From JADJWR01 sp963847675 (GTDB lineage: Bacteria; Pseudomonadota; Gammaproteobacteria; Burkholderiales; Burkholderiaceae_F), in the NCBI GenBank assembly GCA_963847675.1, contig CAWKAP010000005.1, positions 186,001 to 250,000 of the forward strand: a stretch of 64,000 bases of DNA. The letters are read 5' to 3'. Each line of letters opens with the position of its first letter. Within the stretch, counting starts at the first letter, position 1. The translations under genes were made by a program, and so were the position numbers. Under the pieces are notes generated by a model. That model worked only from the letters and a program-made list of their open reading frames with translations, was not told the DNA's origin and searched no databases. Positions 11,333 through 20,595 of the stretch are shown in pieces.

Positions 11333-12270
11333 CGCAACCCGAGCTGCCGGTGCACGGCCGCAGCGACGTCGTCGAAGCTCGGCCATCCGTCGGCACCGCC
11401 GAGGCGAACCGTCGTCGAGGACCACGGGCCGGTGCGCCGCGCGTCGGTCACGCCGAACAGCGTGACCAGCGGCGCGCCGACCGCCGCGGCGACGTGCGCG
11501 GCGCCGCTGTCGTTGGCCACGACCAGGCGGCTTGCTGCCAGCAGCGCGGCGAAGGTGGCGACATCGGTCTCGGGCAGCACGGTCGCGCCCGGGATTGCCG
11601 CGCGCACCGCCCCGCTTTCGCCGGGGCCGGGGCATGCGGCCACGCGTGCGCCCCTGGCGATCAGGTCCGCGCACAGCGCGCCGAACCCTCCCCACGCCTT
11701 GACCTTGCCTTCGTGCCTGCCGATCGCCACCGGGCAAAGCATCACGTACTCGCCGCCGATGCCGGCGGCCTCGCGCATCCGGCGCGCGCGCTCGATCGCC
11801 GCCGGCGCCAGACGCAAGGCAAGGTTCGCAGGCACGGCGGGCACGGCGCCGCCGACGAGCGCGCCGGCCAGCTCGTAGTAGTACTCGACCATGTGCATCG
11901 GTGCAGCCGCCTGCTGCCAGCGGGTCGGCACAGGGATCGCCCGCGACAGCAGCAACCCGCGCAGGTCGGTGCGGTAGCCGGTGGAGCGCAGTCGCGCCAG
12001 GCGGAAATCGAGCGCGCTGCCGAACGAGTTGGTCAGCAGCAGCGCCGGCGTTCCGGGTCGTCCCTGCCTGCGCAGCGCAGCGATGCGCGCGAAGCGATCC
12101 TTCGCGAGCGGCAGCACGGTCCACGGGTACGCCGCGAAGAGTTCGACCGCCCAGCGCTGTCCGGCCAGTGTCAGCGAGTGGCCTCGCGCGGCAAGCAGTT
12201 CGAGCGCGGGCAGGGCCATGCAGGCATCGCCGAGGTGATTTGGCAGGCGGACGATCAGATCGGAACTCAT
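11329..12270 (-). CDS. Glycosyltransferase family 9 (heptosyltransferase-type)
   Basis: A 313-residue GT9 protein whose homology begins MSSDLIVRLPNHLGDACMAL at the ATG at 12270. Upstream in-frame codons are low-complexity shadow sequence. YVMLCPVAIGRHEGKVKAWG and ASRLVVANDSGAAHVAAAVG with PLVTLFGVTDARRTGPW are the GT9 donor-binding blocks. It is the first gene of the minus-strand transferase group and faces msbA across a 96-nt gap. The usual role is heptose addition to the LPS inner core at the cytoplasmic face of the membrane. It is shorter than its partner and lacks the cysteine-rich tail, so the two are probably not redundant. Confidence 0.88.
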   Translation of the reverse strand: MSSDLIVRLPNHLGDACMALPALELLAARGHSLTLAGQRWAVELFAAYPWTVLPLAKDRFARIAALRRQGRPGTPALLLTNSFGSALDFRLARLRSTGYRTDLRGLLLSRAIPVPTRWQQAAAPMHMVEYYYELAGALVGGAVPAVPANLALRLAPAAIERARRMREAAGIGGEYVMLCPVAIGRHEGKVKAWGGFGALCADLIARGARVAACPGPGESGAVRAAIPGATVLPETDVATFAALLAASRLVVANDSGAAHVAAAVGAPLVTLFGVTDARRTGPWSSTTVRLGGADGWPSFDDVAAAVHRQLGLR

Positions 12271-12366
12271 CGCAGCGGGGCGCGGCCGCCCTTCGCCTAC
12301 ACTTGGTCGGGGTTTGCCCGAGCGGCAGGCAATCGCCGCGAATTGTATGGGGCCCCGTCTTTGCCG

Positions 12367-14151
12367 ATGGCCGAATCCGACATCCGCCGACCGAGCTTCT
12401 ACCGCGATCCCGTATTCCGCCGCCTGGTTCGGCTCGTGCTGGAGCACAAGCCGACGCTGGCGGTGGCCGTGGTGGCGATGGCGGTGGCCGCGGCCGCCGA
12501 TGCCTTGCTGGCGCGACTGACCGGCAATCTGGTCGACGTCGGACTGATCCAGCACGACCCGGGCGCCGGCCTGTGGATGCCGCTCGCGTTCGTCGGCGTG
12601 ATCGCGCTCAGGGGTGCGGCCGGATTTGGCAGCGCCATCCTGCTGAACCGCATTTCACAGTCCGTGCTCCTGCAACTGCGCGGGCGGATGTTCGACAAGC
12701 TGCTCGCCTGGCCGCAGTCCGCGTTCGAGGCGACGCCGTCGGGCCTCGTGACATCGAAGTTCGTCAACGAGGCATCCAATGCGCTGAATGCGGCCGCGGA
12801 AGTGATGTCCACGGCCGTGCGCGACTCGCTGACGGTCGTGGCCCTGCTCGGCGTGCTGCTGTACTACAACTGGCAGCTGACCCTGCTCGCAATGGTGGTG
12901 GCGCCCGTGATCGGCATCGCGCTGCGCACCTTCTCGCGCCGCCTGCGGCACCTGGCGGTCGGCAGCCAGGCGATGCTCGGCGAGCTGACGAGCGCGGTGC
13001 AGGAGACCCACGAAGGCAGCCGCGTGATCAAGGTCTACGGTGCCCAGCAGCAGGAGCGCGAGCGCTTCGACCGGATCAACCACACGCTGCGTCGGTACGC
13101 GACCAAGATGCAGGTCGCGTGGTCGGCGGCCACTCCGGTCACGCAGGTCGTGTCGTCGGTTGGGCTGGCGCTGCTCTTCTCGCTTGCGCTGTGGCAGGCG
13201 CGGGCAGGCGCGCAGTCTCCCGGTGAATTCGTCACCTTTCTGGCAGCCGCGATCATGGTGCTGAACCCCATCCGTGGCCTGGCCTCGATCAGCGGCCCGC
13301 TCGCACGCATGATGGCGGCGGGCGAAAGCGTGTTCGCATTGATCGACTCGGCGGAAGAAGAGGAGACCGGCAGCCGAGAAATCGATCGCGCGGCCGGGCG
13401 CGTCACGCTGGATCGCGTCTCCTTCACCTATCCCGGTGGAGCCGAACCCGTGCTCAGGGCAGTCAGCCTCGACGTCGCGCCCGGCGAGACCGTTGCGCTG
13501 GTCGGCCCGTCGGGGGCCGGCAAGACCACGCTGATCAACCTGCTGCCACGCTTCCTGGAGCCGACGTCCGGCGAAATCCGCATCGACGGCATCCCGGTCC
13601 GTGACCTGTCGCGCGCGAGCCTGAGGCGCCAGATCGCACTGGTATCGCAGGACGTCGTCCTGTTCGATGACACGATCGCCGCCAACATCGCCTATGGCGG
13701 CTGCCGTGGTGCTTCGATGGAGCAGATCCGCGCCGCGGCCGATGCCGCCTACCTGCTGCCGTTCATCGAGTCACTGCCGGCGGGATTCGACGCCAGGATC
13801 GGCGAGAACGCGGTGAAGCTCTCCGGCGGCCAGCGCCAGAGGCTGTCGATCGCCCGCGCACTGCTCAAGGATGCGCCGATCCTGCTGCTCGACGAGGCCA
13901 CCTCGGCGCTCGACTCGGAGTCCGAGCGCTTCATCCAGGCGTCGCTCGACCGTCTGATGAAGGGCCGCACCACGTTCGTGGTCGCGCACCGCCTGTCGAC
14001 CATCGAAGCCGCCTCGCGCATCGTCGTTCTCGAAGCCGGCTGCGTCGTCGAAACCGGTCGCCACGCCGAGCTTCTGGAGCGCGGCGGCCTTTATTCACAC
14101 CTGCACCGGATCCAGTTTTCTTCTGCCCAGACCACGGAGGTTGCCGCATGA
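12367..14151 (+). CDS. msbA: Lipid A / LPS core flippase, MsbA-type ABC transporter
   Basis: A 594-residue half-transporter with a six-helix export domain (residues ~25-320) fused to an ATPase domain. Walker A is GPSGAGKTTLINLLP at about residues 380-393, the signature is LSGGQRQRLSIARALL, Walker B is ILLLDEATSALDSESE and the H-loop is VVAHRLSTIE. MsbA dimers flip core-lipid A across the inner membrane. The start at 12367 (MAESDIRRPSFYRDP) is chosen by homology. It overlaps the next gene by 4 nt and diverges from the heptosyltransferase group, which fits LPS export. Generic multidrug ABC exporters share these motifs, so context carries part of the call. Confidence 0.92.
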   Translation: MAESDIRRPSFYRDPVFRRLVRLVLEHKPTLAVAVVAMAVAAAADALLARLTGNLVDVGLIQHDPGAGLWMPLAFVGVIALRGAAGFGSAILLNRISQSVLLQLRGRMFDKLLAWPQSAFEATPSGLVTSKFVNEASNALNAAAEVMSTAVRDSLTVVALLGVLLYYNWQLTLLAMVVAPVIGIALRTFSRRLRHLAVGSQAMLGELTSAVQETHEGSRVIKVYGAQQQERERFDRINHTLRRYATKMQVAWSAATPVTQVVSSVGLALLFSLALWQARAGAQSPGEFVTFLAAAIMVLNPIRGLASISGPLARMMAAGESVFALIDSAEEEETGSREIDRAAGRVTLDRVSFTYPGGAEPVLRAVSLDVAPGETVALVGPSGAGKTTLINLLPRFLEPTSGEIRIDGIPVRDLSRASLRRQIALVSQDVVLFDDTIAANIAYGGCRGASMEQIRAAADAAYLLPFIESLPAGFDARIGENAVKLSGGQRQRLSIARALLKDAPILLLDEATSALDSESERFIQASLDRLMKGRTTFVVAHRLSTIEAASRIVVLEAGCVVETGRHAELLERGGLYSHLHRIQFSSAQTTEVAA

Positions 14152-14747
14152 ACTCCACTTCACCCGGCACGTCGCTGCCGATCAGCCGTTATCCCGTCCC
14201 CGAACTGAAGGACCTGCCCGACGACATCCGCGAACGAATCGTCGCGGTGCAGGAGAAGTCCGGCTTCGTGCCCAACGTGTTCCTGACGCTGGCGCATCGG
14301 CCGGACGAGTTCCGCGCCTTCTTCGCCTATCACGACGCGCTGATGGAGAAGGAGAGCGGGGTGACCAAGGCCGAGCGCGAGATGATCGTGGTGGCCACCA
14401 GCGGCGTCAACCGCTGCCCGTACTGCGTCGTGGCGCACGGCGCGATCCTGCGTATCCGCGCCAAGAACCCGCGCGTGGCCGACCAGGTGGCCGTCAACTA
14501 CAACAAGGCGGAGATCACGCCGCGCCAGCGGGCGATGCTCGACTTCGCGATGAAGGTGGCCACCGAATCGCACGCGATCGCCGATGCCGATTTCGCCGCC
14601 CTGCGCGAAGCGGGCTTTTCCGACGAGGACATCTGGGACATCGGTGCGGTGGCGGCGTTTTTCGCGCTGTCGAATCGGATGGCGAACATGATCTCGATGC
14701 GGCCCAATGAAGAGTTCTACCTGCTCGGCCGCCAGCCGCGGAAGTGA
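14148..14747 (+). CDS. Peroxidase-related AhpD/carboxymuconolactone-decarboxylase-like enzyme
   Basis: A 199-residue all-alpha protein of the AhpD-like superfamily. The redox motif CPYCVVAHGAILR (CxxC followed by His) is the family's active site; relatives reduce peroxides or disulfides. ERIVAVQEKSGFVPNVFLTL and ALSNRMANMISMRPNEEFYL are typical of the uncharacterised peroxidase-related subfamily. The start codon overlaps the msbA stop as ATGA, so it is translationally coupled to the lipid flippase. The gene after it starts 3 nt past its stop. Why a redox enzyme sits inside an LPS operon is not evident. The substrate is unknown. Confidence 0.85.
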   Translation: MNSTSPGTSLPISRYPVPELKDLPDDIRERIVAVQEKSGFVPNVFLTLAHRPDEFRAFFAYHDALMEKESGVTKAEREMIVVATSGVNRCPYCVVAHGAILRIRAKNPRVADQVAVNYNKAEITPRQRAMLDFAMKVATESHAIADADFAALREAGFSDEDIWDIGAVAAFFALSNRMANMISMRPNEEFYLLGRQPRK

Positions 14748-14750
14748 CGC

Positions 14751-15509
14751 GTGAGCGCCGCCGACGGGCAGCTCGCCGCGGCGGCGCGCATGCATGCGCT
14801 CGGCCTTGACGCGATCCTCATCGTCAACGCGAAGAGCTTCGTCGAACGCCGCCGGCATGTCGAGGCGCAGCTTGCCCGCTTCGGCCTGCGGGGCGAGTTC
14901 ATCCACGAGTTCGACGCCGATGAGATCACGGCCGAACTGGACCAGAGCTGGTTCGCGGGCGACGAGCTGAACCGCGGGCAGAAGTCCTGCGCGCTGAAGC
15001 ACGTCGAAGCGCTGCAGCGGATCGCGGCGCACGGGTGGCAGCGTTGCCTCGTGCTCGAAGACGACGTCGTGCTGGCCGACGGCTTCGTCGAGGGCGTCAG
15101 GGCGGCGCTGGCCGAGACGCGCGACCTGCCGCACCCATTCGTCGTCTACATCGGCGCGGGCGGAAACTTCTATACCCCGGCGAGCCGGCGTCAGCCGGGC
15201 CGCCGTATCTACGAAGCCGGCAAGGGTCGATTCACCGATTCCTACCTTGCTGGTGCCGAGGAGGCGCGCCTGCGGCTGGCGGCGATCCGCGCGCAGCCGA
15301 TGCGCAAGCCGATCGACGTGATCTTCGACACGATCGACCGGCAGGCCGGCATCCGGTTCCTGTGGCTGGAAGACCCGGTGGTCGAGCAGGGCAGCAAGTT
15401 GGGCATGTTCCAGAGTTCGCTGGAAGCAGCGCCGCCTAACTGGCTGCAGGGGTTGCGCTACCGCCTCGAGCGACTGCGCCGCAGGTATCTTTATCAGCTA
15501 TGGCGATAG
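14751..15509 (+). CDS. Glycosyltransferase family 25 (LPS biosynthesis)
   Basis: A 252-residue GT25 protein starting with GTG 3 nt after the previous stop. The N-terminal AILIVNAKSFVERRRHVEAQ is the family's substrate entry block. GQKSCALKHVEALQRIA precedes CLVLEDDVVLADGFVEGV, whose EDD is the catalytic/metal site. Known relatives transfer galactose or glucose to lipooligosaccharide in the cytoplasm. The C-terminal region is basic (RLRRRYLYQLWR), suggesting peripheral membrane attachment. The last 10 nt overlap the O-antigen-ligase-like gene. The context (msbA upstream, ligase downstream) fits LPS or glycolipid decoration; the specificity is unknown. Confidence 0.85.
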   Translation: MSAADGQLAAAARMHALGLDAILIVNAKSFVERRRHVEAQLARFGLRGEFIHEFDADEITAELDQSWFAGDELNRGQKSCALKHVEALQRIAAHGWQRCLVLEDDVVLADGFVEGVRAALAETRDLPHPFVVYIGAGGNFYTPASRRQPGRRIYEAGKGRFTDSYLAGAEEARLRLAAIRAQPMRKPIDVIFDTIDRQAGIRFLWLEDPVVEQGSKLGMFQSSLEAAPPNWLQGLRYRLERLRRRYLYQLWR

Positions 15510-16774
15510 GCCGCGGCGCGCACGAGATCGATGTGACCGGTCCGGGCGCTTCGGCAGCGTCGTCGCGCTGGATCGATGCGGCACGCTGGGCGGCCATCGT
15601 CGCGGCGTGCACCGTGATGGTCTCGCCGCCGCTGGGTAACGCGGCGATCGTACTGATGCTCGTCTGCTTCTTTGCCAGCGGGCAGTCGGTTGCGAGGCTA
15701 AGTCAGGCGATGACGCAGCCGCTCGCGCTCGGCGCTGCCGTGGTGGTGATCGTGGTCGCCCTCGGAATGCTTTGGAGCGACGTGCCGTGGAGCGAGCGGC
15801 TGCGCGCCTTCAATGCCTGGCGCAGATTGTGGGTCATTCCGGTCGTGCTGGCGCTGTTCGGTCCGGCGCTGTGGAGGCTGAGACTGATCGTCGCCTTCGT
15901 CGCCGTGTGCGCGGCAGCCGCGATCGTCTCCTTCGGCATCGTCGCGTTCGCCGGGCGCCTGCCGACCGAGTTGCACGACTCGGCGGGTTCCCTGCTCAGG
16001 AATCACGGCGCTCAGTCCATGGCGTTTGCAGTTGCGGCCATTCTTTCCCTGTGGCTCGCCGGTCGGCCCGACCTCGGCAGACTCGCGCGGGGCGCGGCGA
16101 CCGCAACCATGGCCATCCTGGTGCTGAACATGACCCTGGTGACACCAGGGCGCAGCGGGTACCTGGCGCTCGCCGTGATGCTGCTCGTCTTTGCAGCGGC
16201 CAGCCTGCGCCGGCGGCGCAACGTCGCGCTGGTAGCGATGCTCGCGCTCTTTTTTACCGGTGCTTTGGTCTTTTCGCCTCTGGCTCGTGATCGTCTCGAT
16301 CTGGGGCTGCAGGAATGGCGGTCGGCGCAGACCGCCGGCGCAAACGCCTCCATGGGTGTCCGCGCGATACTTTACGAGAACACGTTGGAACTGGTCCGCG
16401 AACGGCCCTGGTTCGGACTCGGCAGCGGAGGCTTCGGGCAGGCCTATGCGGCGCACGTGAAGGACAAGTACACGGACTGGCGTGCTTTCACCTCAACCGA
16501 CCCGCACAGCCAGTATCTGTTCTTCCTCGCCGAGCAGGGGATCTTCGGCCTGCTGGCCTTCCTCTCGTTCATTGGGCTGGCCCTCGCCGACCGAGGCGAT
16601 GGCGGACGAACGCGAGTCATCGCCGTCGCCATGCTGCTGGCCTGGTGCGCCACATCGCTGATGAGTTCGCACTTCCAGACCTTCACCGAGGGCTACCTGC
16701 TCGCCTTCTTCCTCGCCGCGATGCTGGCGCGGCCGGTTGCCGGGTTGGATCGGTTCACCGTCTCGACCGTCTGA
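15500..16774 (+). CDS. O-antigen ligase-like polytopic membrane protein (WaaL/Wzy_C family)
   Basis: A 424-residue protein with about 10-12 hydrophobic segments. The large periplasmic loop contains RPWFGLGSGGFGQAYAAHV and then STDPHSQYLFFLAEQGIFGL. This is the conserved Wzy_C-domain histidine motif (PHSQYL, usually PHNxYL). Such enzymes attach O-polysaccharide to lipid A-core in the periplasm, although the same fold includes Wzy polymerases and protein O-oligosaccharyltransferases. The start overlaps the GT25 gene by 10 nt, as the last gene of the msbA operon. No O-antigen polymerase or flippase is visible nearby, so the glycan ligated is uncertain. It converges with the fimbrial usher, leaving 76 nt. 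Confidence 0.85.
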   Translation: MAIGRGAHEIDVTGPGASAASSRWIDAARWAAIVAACTVMVSPPLGNAAIVLMLVCFFASGQSVARLSQAMTQPLALGAAVVVIVVALGMLWSDVPWSERLRAFNAWRRLWVIPVVLALFGPALWRLRLIVAFVAVCAAAAIVSFGIVAFAGRLPTELHDSAGSLLRNHGAQSMAFAVAAILSLWLAGRPDLGRLARGAATATMAILVLNMTLVTPGRSGYLALAVMLLVFAAASLRRRRNVALVAMLALFFTGALVFSPLARDRLDLGLQEWRSAQTAGANASMGVRAILYENTLELVRERPWFGLGSGGFGQAYAAHVKDKYTDWRAFTSTDPHSQYLFFLAEQGIFGLLAFLSFIGLALADRGDGGRTRVIAVAMLLAWCATSLMSSHFQTFTEGYLLAFFLAAMLARPVAGLDRFTVSTV

Positions 16775-16850
16775 ACACGGGTCGCCGACGGTGGACGATT
16801 GTCCGCTCCGGCGGTGGGCGGCGGTGTGCTTGGCCTGGTAATCGAGGCGG

Positions 16851-19303
16851 CTAGCGCGCGGGCGGGATGCAGATCACTGTGCCGACGTTGGTCATCGCCT
16901 TCGCGTCGTCCGCAATCCGTATGCGGGCCGAGCAGGGCGCCGCGCCGTTCAACTGCAGAAGATATTCGCCGGGCTCGACGCCCTCGGCATAGAACTCGCC
17001 GCGCCGCGCGGTGAAGCTATTGATGACATCGGTGCCGCGGTTGAGCGTCAGCTCGCGGAATTCAAGCGGTATCAGCGCTCCATTGCGCTGCTCGGCCAGC
17101 ACGCCATAGACCGCCTGCATTCTTCGCACAGCGAATTCGACCAGGGTGCCGCTGCGACGGGGTGGCGAAATCACTTTCTCCGAACTCGCGAAGACGTAAT
17201 CCACCGAGAGGTCCTTGGCGCCGAAACTGATGAAGTTGTCGTAGTACGAGGACAGGTTGGCGGCCACGACTTCGCCAGCAGCGTTGGTCTTGCCCGCGTA
17301 CCAGCCATTCGCGTATACGGGTACGTCGGCAAGGCCCGGTATCCGGACCAGGGCAAAGCTGTCCTGCACCGGACGCGACACGAACACCGAGCCGCCGACC
17401 GCGCCGATGCTGCCGGCGATGAAGGCGCGAGCCAGGCCGGGTTCGCCCTCGGCACGACTGCTGCGCGCGTACTCGGCGCCGAGTTCGGCATGTGCGCCGT
17501 TGTATTGCACAAAGCCGCGGCCAAAGGCGCTCGCCGTTTCTTCGCCGCCGATGCGGCCGGCCGTGATGTCGTAGCCGACGCCCTGGCCCTGGGGAATTGA
17601 CCGCTGCAGGGACAGCGACTGGGTGTTGGCGCCTCGCCCGGCGCCGATTGCGGCGACCGCCGAGGTCTGGCGGTCGAAGTAGTAGCGCAGTGAGAGGAGC
17701 GCCAGATAGTTCGACGAGGGCTCCAGCGTGCGGCGGTAGCTGGCCGACAGCAGCGCACGTCCGCCGTGCAGGCTCTTCGTGTAAGACAAATTGACGTTCT
17801 CGCTCTGCGCGCCGCCGTAGGTATGCTGGGCACTGTAGGTGGCGGTGACGGTCCCCGCTGCAGGGAAGAACGCCGATACGGAGGCGTACTGGAGGCTGCG
17901 CTGGCGGAAGGGTGAGACGCGGTCGGAAAGTTGCGCGAAGTCGCGCGAGAAGTATCGTGCGCCGACGTTGAACGAGAAGTTGTGACCGGTGTAGGAATAC
18001 GCGGCACTGGTTGCGTAGCCGAGGTTACCGTCGCGGCCTCCCAGGGAAACGCCGCCGGCGATCACGCCAAGGCGCGGGAACTGGTAGGTGCCGAAAGGTC
18101 CGACGTTGTACATGTCGCCGCGTCGCCTGACCACGCAGGCCGAGCGTGAGCCGGTTGGTGAAGGCATAGCGGTGAAAGGCCGCCACCGCCAGATTGTCAT
18201 AGTCGTTGCTTGCGATGCCGTAGTCCCTCCGCAGAGCTCCGAGGTTGTAGCCGTACTCGTGCAGTCCCTCGGCCAGGCCGACGTTGGTGGCGAAGAAGAA
18301 CGGCTGTTGCAGCACCTGCTCGCGGCCGAACGGGTCGCGGATTAGCACCGAGACGTTCTGCGCACCGGTGACGCCCGGTGATGTTGGTGATGTCGACCGG
18401 TCCCGGCTGCACGCGGCGCTGCTCGATGACGTTGCCGTCGACCCGGACCTGGACGGTCGACGGGAAGGCCACCTCGGTCCTGAACGCCGCCGTCGGATAC
18501 TGGATGAAGTACGGATCCATCGAGTAGTCCTTGGTCAGGCTCACGCCCGCGATCGGCACCGAACTCGAAAGATCGAACCCCGCGGTGAAGAAGTCGCCGA
18601 AGGTCAGGCGACGCAGGTTCGGGCGGTCGTCGTATTGCGCGTTGGTGAGCAGCCGGGTCAGCCGGCTCGAGGTGCCTTCGCCCCACTGATAGTCGGTCGT
18701 GCTGTAGAAAAGCCAGTTGCCGGCGCGCGCGCCGAGCTCGGTCGCCGCCTGGTAGCGCAGATTGCCGAAGGAATCGTCGCCCTCGGCATTGAAGCCGTAA
18801 TTCAGGAAGAAGCTGGTGTCGGCCGGGTAGACCACGCCGGCACGGCGCTTCGGTCGCAGATCGATCGTCGTGCCCGGCAACGCGTTTGAGGCGACCTGCA
18901 AGTGAAGCGTCACCTTCGCCGCGTCGAATCGGGCTTCGAGCCCTTGAACGTCGGCCAGCCGGACATGAGGCTCGCCATCGACCATGACCGATGCGGCTCC
19001 AGGGAGGGCAAGGCCCCATTTCGCAAATTCCGCGGCGGGCACGAAGAAATTGCCGTTGGCATCGCGCAGCAATGCCAGGTCGCCACGATTGACGGCGTTG
19101 ACAAACACACGCGCGATGAGCCGCTCAGCGGCTGCCGTGGCGGAAGCAGTCCCAGCGGGCTGCTTCGAGTGAGGGTCCGCGGGACCGGCCGATGTGGCGG
19201 TAGCCAAGTCCGCGGCGGCCGCCGGGCCGAGAACACCGAAGAGGAGCACACCCGCAACGACTACTGCGCGGCGCAGCCTACTTGCACGAACCCGGCTCGA
19301 CAT
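16851..19303 (-). pseudogene. Chaperone-usher outer membrane usher, two frameshifts
   Basis: After removing two extra bases the gene encodes about 816 residues, the size of a fimbrial usher. The start is MSSRVRASRLRRAVVVAGVL, a signal peptide. The N-terminal part (to ~18380) includes FFLNYGFNAEGDDSFGNLRY and RLTFGDFFTAGFDLSSSVPI. The frame moves by one base at 18374-18380, after VQPGPVDITNI. It continues GAQNVSVLIRDPFGREQVLQ and moves again at 18114-18128. The C-terminal barrel and plug region then reads on to a TAG at 16851 with no internal stop. Ushers secrete and assemble pilins through the outer membrane. Each shift fits one inserted base. This is either recent decay or assembly error; as given the product is truncated. 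Confidence 0.85.
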
Positions 19304-20047
19304 CGACCCTGCGCCTCAGGTCCAGGTTTTCGCCCACGACGGAGGCCTCGAGTGCGGCCACCTGCCCGCACAACTCGGGCGGAATTTCGGCCTGCAGCCA
19401 CTTCGTGACGCCCGCGAGGAAGTAGCGCTCCTGATACCGGCGAATATGCAGCGGTGTTCCGTCCCGCGCCAGCGCTGCCAGCTCGACGCGCTCGGCAGCG
19501 AAGTGCACGTTGCCCGCGTTGGCCACGGTCCAGTGGACTTGCCGGGCCTTCATATCCAACCGCGTGACCTCCGCCTTGCGCTCGGCCTGCGCCGGCGCGA
19601 CGAACACCGGCACGCCGACACGCAGCAGGATGCGCAACGTGGCGCCCACGCGGAGCGGGCGCCTGGTCGGCCGGCGGCAACTGCTCGATGAACAGGCGGT
19701 AGGTTTCCTCCCGCGTGACCGGCGCGGCACGGATGCCCACCCGCACGATGCGCGATTCACCGGGTGCGAATCTCGAGTGCCCGCGGGAAGTAGATCAGCC
19801 CCTCGGCGGGCTCGTACTGGTCCTTGCCATCGGCATCCTGGCGCCATGCCATTGCCTGCACCTGCATGCGCAACGGCGCCTTGTCGTCGTTGCGGACGAC
19901 GACCTCGGCGGCCCGGTTGGCACGATCGAGCTCGACCCGCAACGGCAGGATCGCAAACTCCGCGGCGACGATCGAGGCACCGACGCCGCGAGCACGAAGA
20001 CTGCCAGAAGCGAGAAATGCCTCGACAAGCCTGCGGAGCCGGTTCAT
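19278..20047 (-). pseudogene. Periplasmic fimbrial chaperone, about four frameshifts
   Basis: Reconstructed, this is a ~255-residue PapD-like chaperone. The ATG at 20047 directly abuts the pilin stop (TAG then ATG). A hydrophobic signal region (SRHFSLLAVFVLAA) lies one frame away from the start, needing one extra base near 20030 and one missing base near 19983. Mature sequence follows: AAEFAILPLRVELDRANRAA, then GLIYFPRALEI. An extra base near 19768 leads to APGESRIVRVGIRA and EETYRLFIEQLPPADQ. Another near 19657 leads to RVGATLRILLRVGVPVF and the C-terminus. The PGE...RVG and EETYRLFIEQLP blocks are chaperone signatures. The end overlaps the usher start by 26 nt. The donor-strand chaperone role is inferred from family. 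Confidence 0.8.
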
Positions 20048-20485
20048 CTAAGGAGAAATCTGCAGGTCAGAAGATCGGAATAGGCGCCGACCCGGGCGTT
20101 CTGGTAGTTGGCGCCAAGAATGGTTGCAGTGATGTTCCACCGCTGATTGCCGACCCCGCCGGTTACGTAGCTGGCCGCAACCGCGTAGGGGATGTAGGCA
20201 TTCTGAGTCGCGTGCTTCAGCCGCAGCGGAGCGTTGCCGTGCGATCCCGAGAACGTCCAGGTCGGGCCGTGCCCCGGCGGTGCACGGACGGCATGGCTGG
20301 TGGATGCGTTGACATCGGCGGCGAGCGACGGGTCGAGCGCGCCGAACTGGATCAGGCTGGGCAGAGGGGCTCGGAAAGTGCAACTCCTGCGCCACGACGT
20401 TATCGCCGGCGACCAGGAGTGCGCCGGCGAGGAGCGTGCGCGGAATCCAGTGCCGGGCAATGTTGGTCTTGTGGCGCATGGACAT
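20048..20485 (-). pseudogene. Fimbrial subunit with spore-coat-U-like (SCPU) domain, two frameshifts
   Basis: The start MSMRHKTNIARHWIPRTLLA leads into GALLVAGDNVVAQELHFPSP, a signal peptide and mature N-terminus. One extra base near 20363-20372 is needed to continue LPSLIQFGALDPSLAADVNA. The body includes NAYIPYAVAASYVTGGVGNQ and RVGAYSDLLT. One missing base near 20061-20067 would restore the ending TLQISP before the TAG at 20048. The FGxLDPS...GxYSDxLxxxISP pattern is that of SCPU/Csu-type (archaic, sigma-class) pilins. It lacks the usual cysteine pair. It lies directly before the chaperone, as the minor or tip-side subunit of the operon. Net length after correction is 145 residues. Confidence 0.7.
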
Positions 20486-20540
20486 GGATGGCTCTATTAG
20501 ACCATCGTGTTCGTTGCGCTGCGAGCACGATCACGTCCGG

Positions 20541-20569
20541 AAAGAAAGAAGGCCGCTGAATGCGGCCTT
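20541..20569 (-). terminator. Hairpin plus pyrimidine tract between the two pilin genes
   Basis: AAGGCCGC at 20549-20556 pairs perfectly with GCGGCCTT at 20562-20569 around a 5-nt loop. In the transcribed (minus) direction it is followed by CTTTCTTTCC. It sits 27 nt after the stop of the first pilin gene and before the second pilin. It could therefore terminate part of the transcripts, giving excess of the first pilin over the downstream genes. Confidence 0.6.
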
Positions 20570-20595
20570 CCGCTCTGCGGCCTTCGTCGCAGACG

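Noticed and set aside
18025..18348. A separate 107-residue gene inside the usher region
   Set aside because: Its sequence continues the usher (IRDPFGREQVLQQPFFFATN) in another frame, so it is the middle piece of the broken usher.
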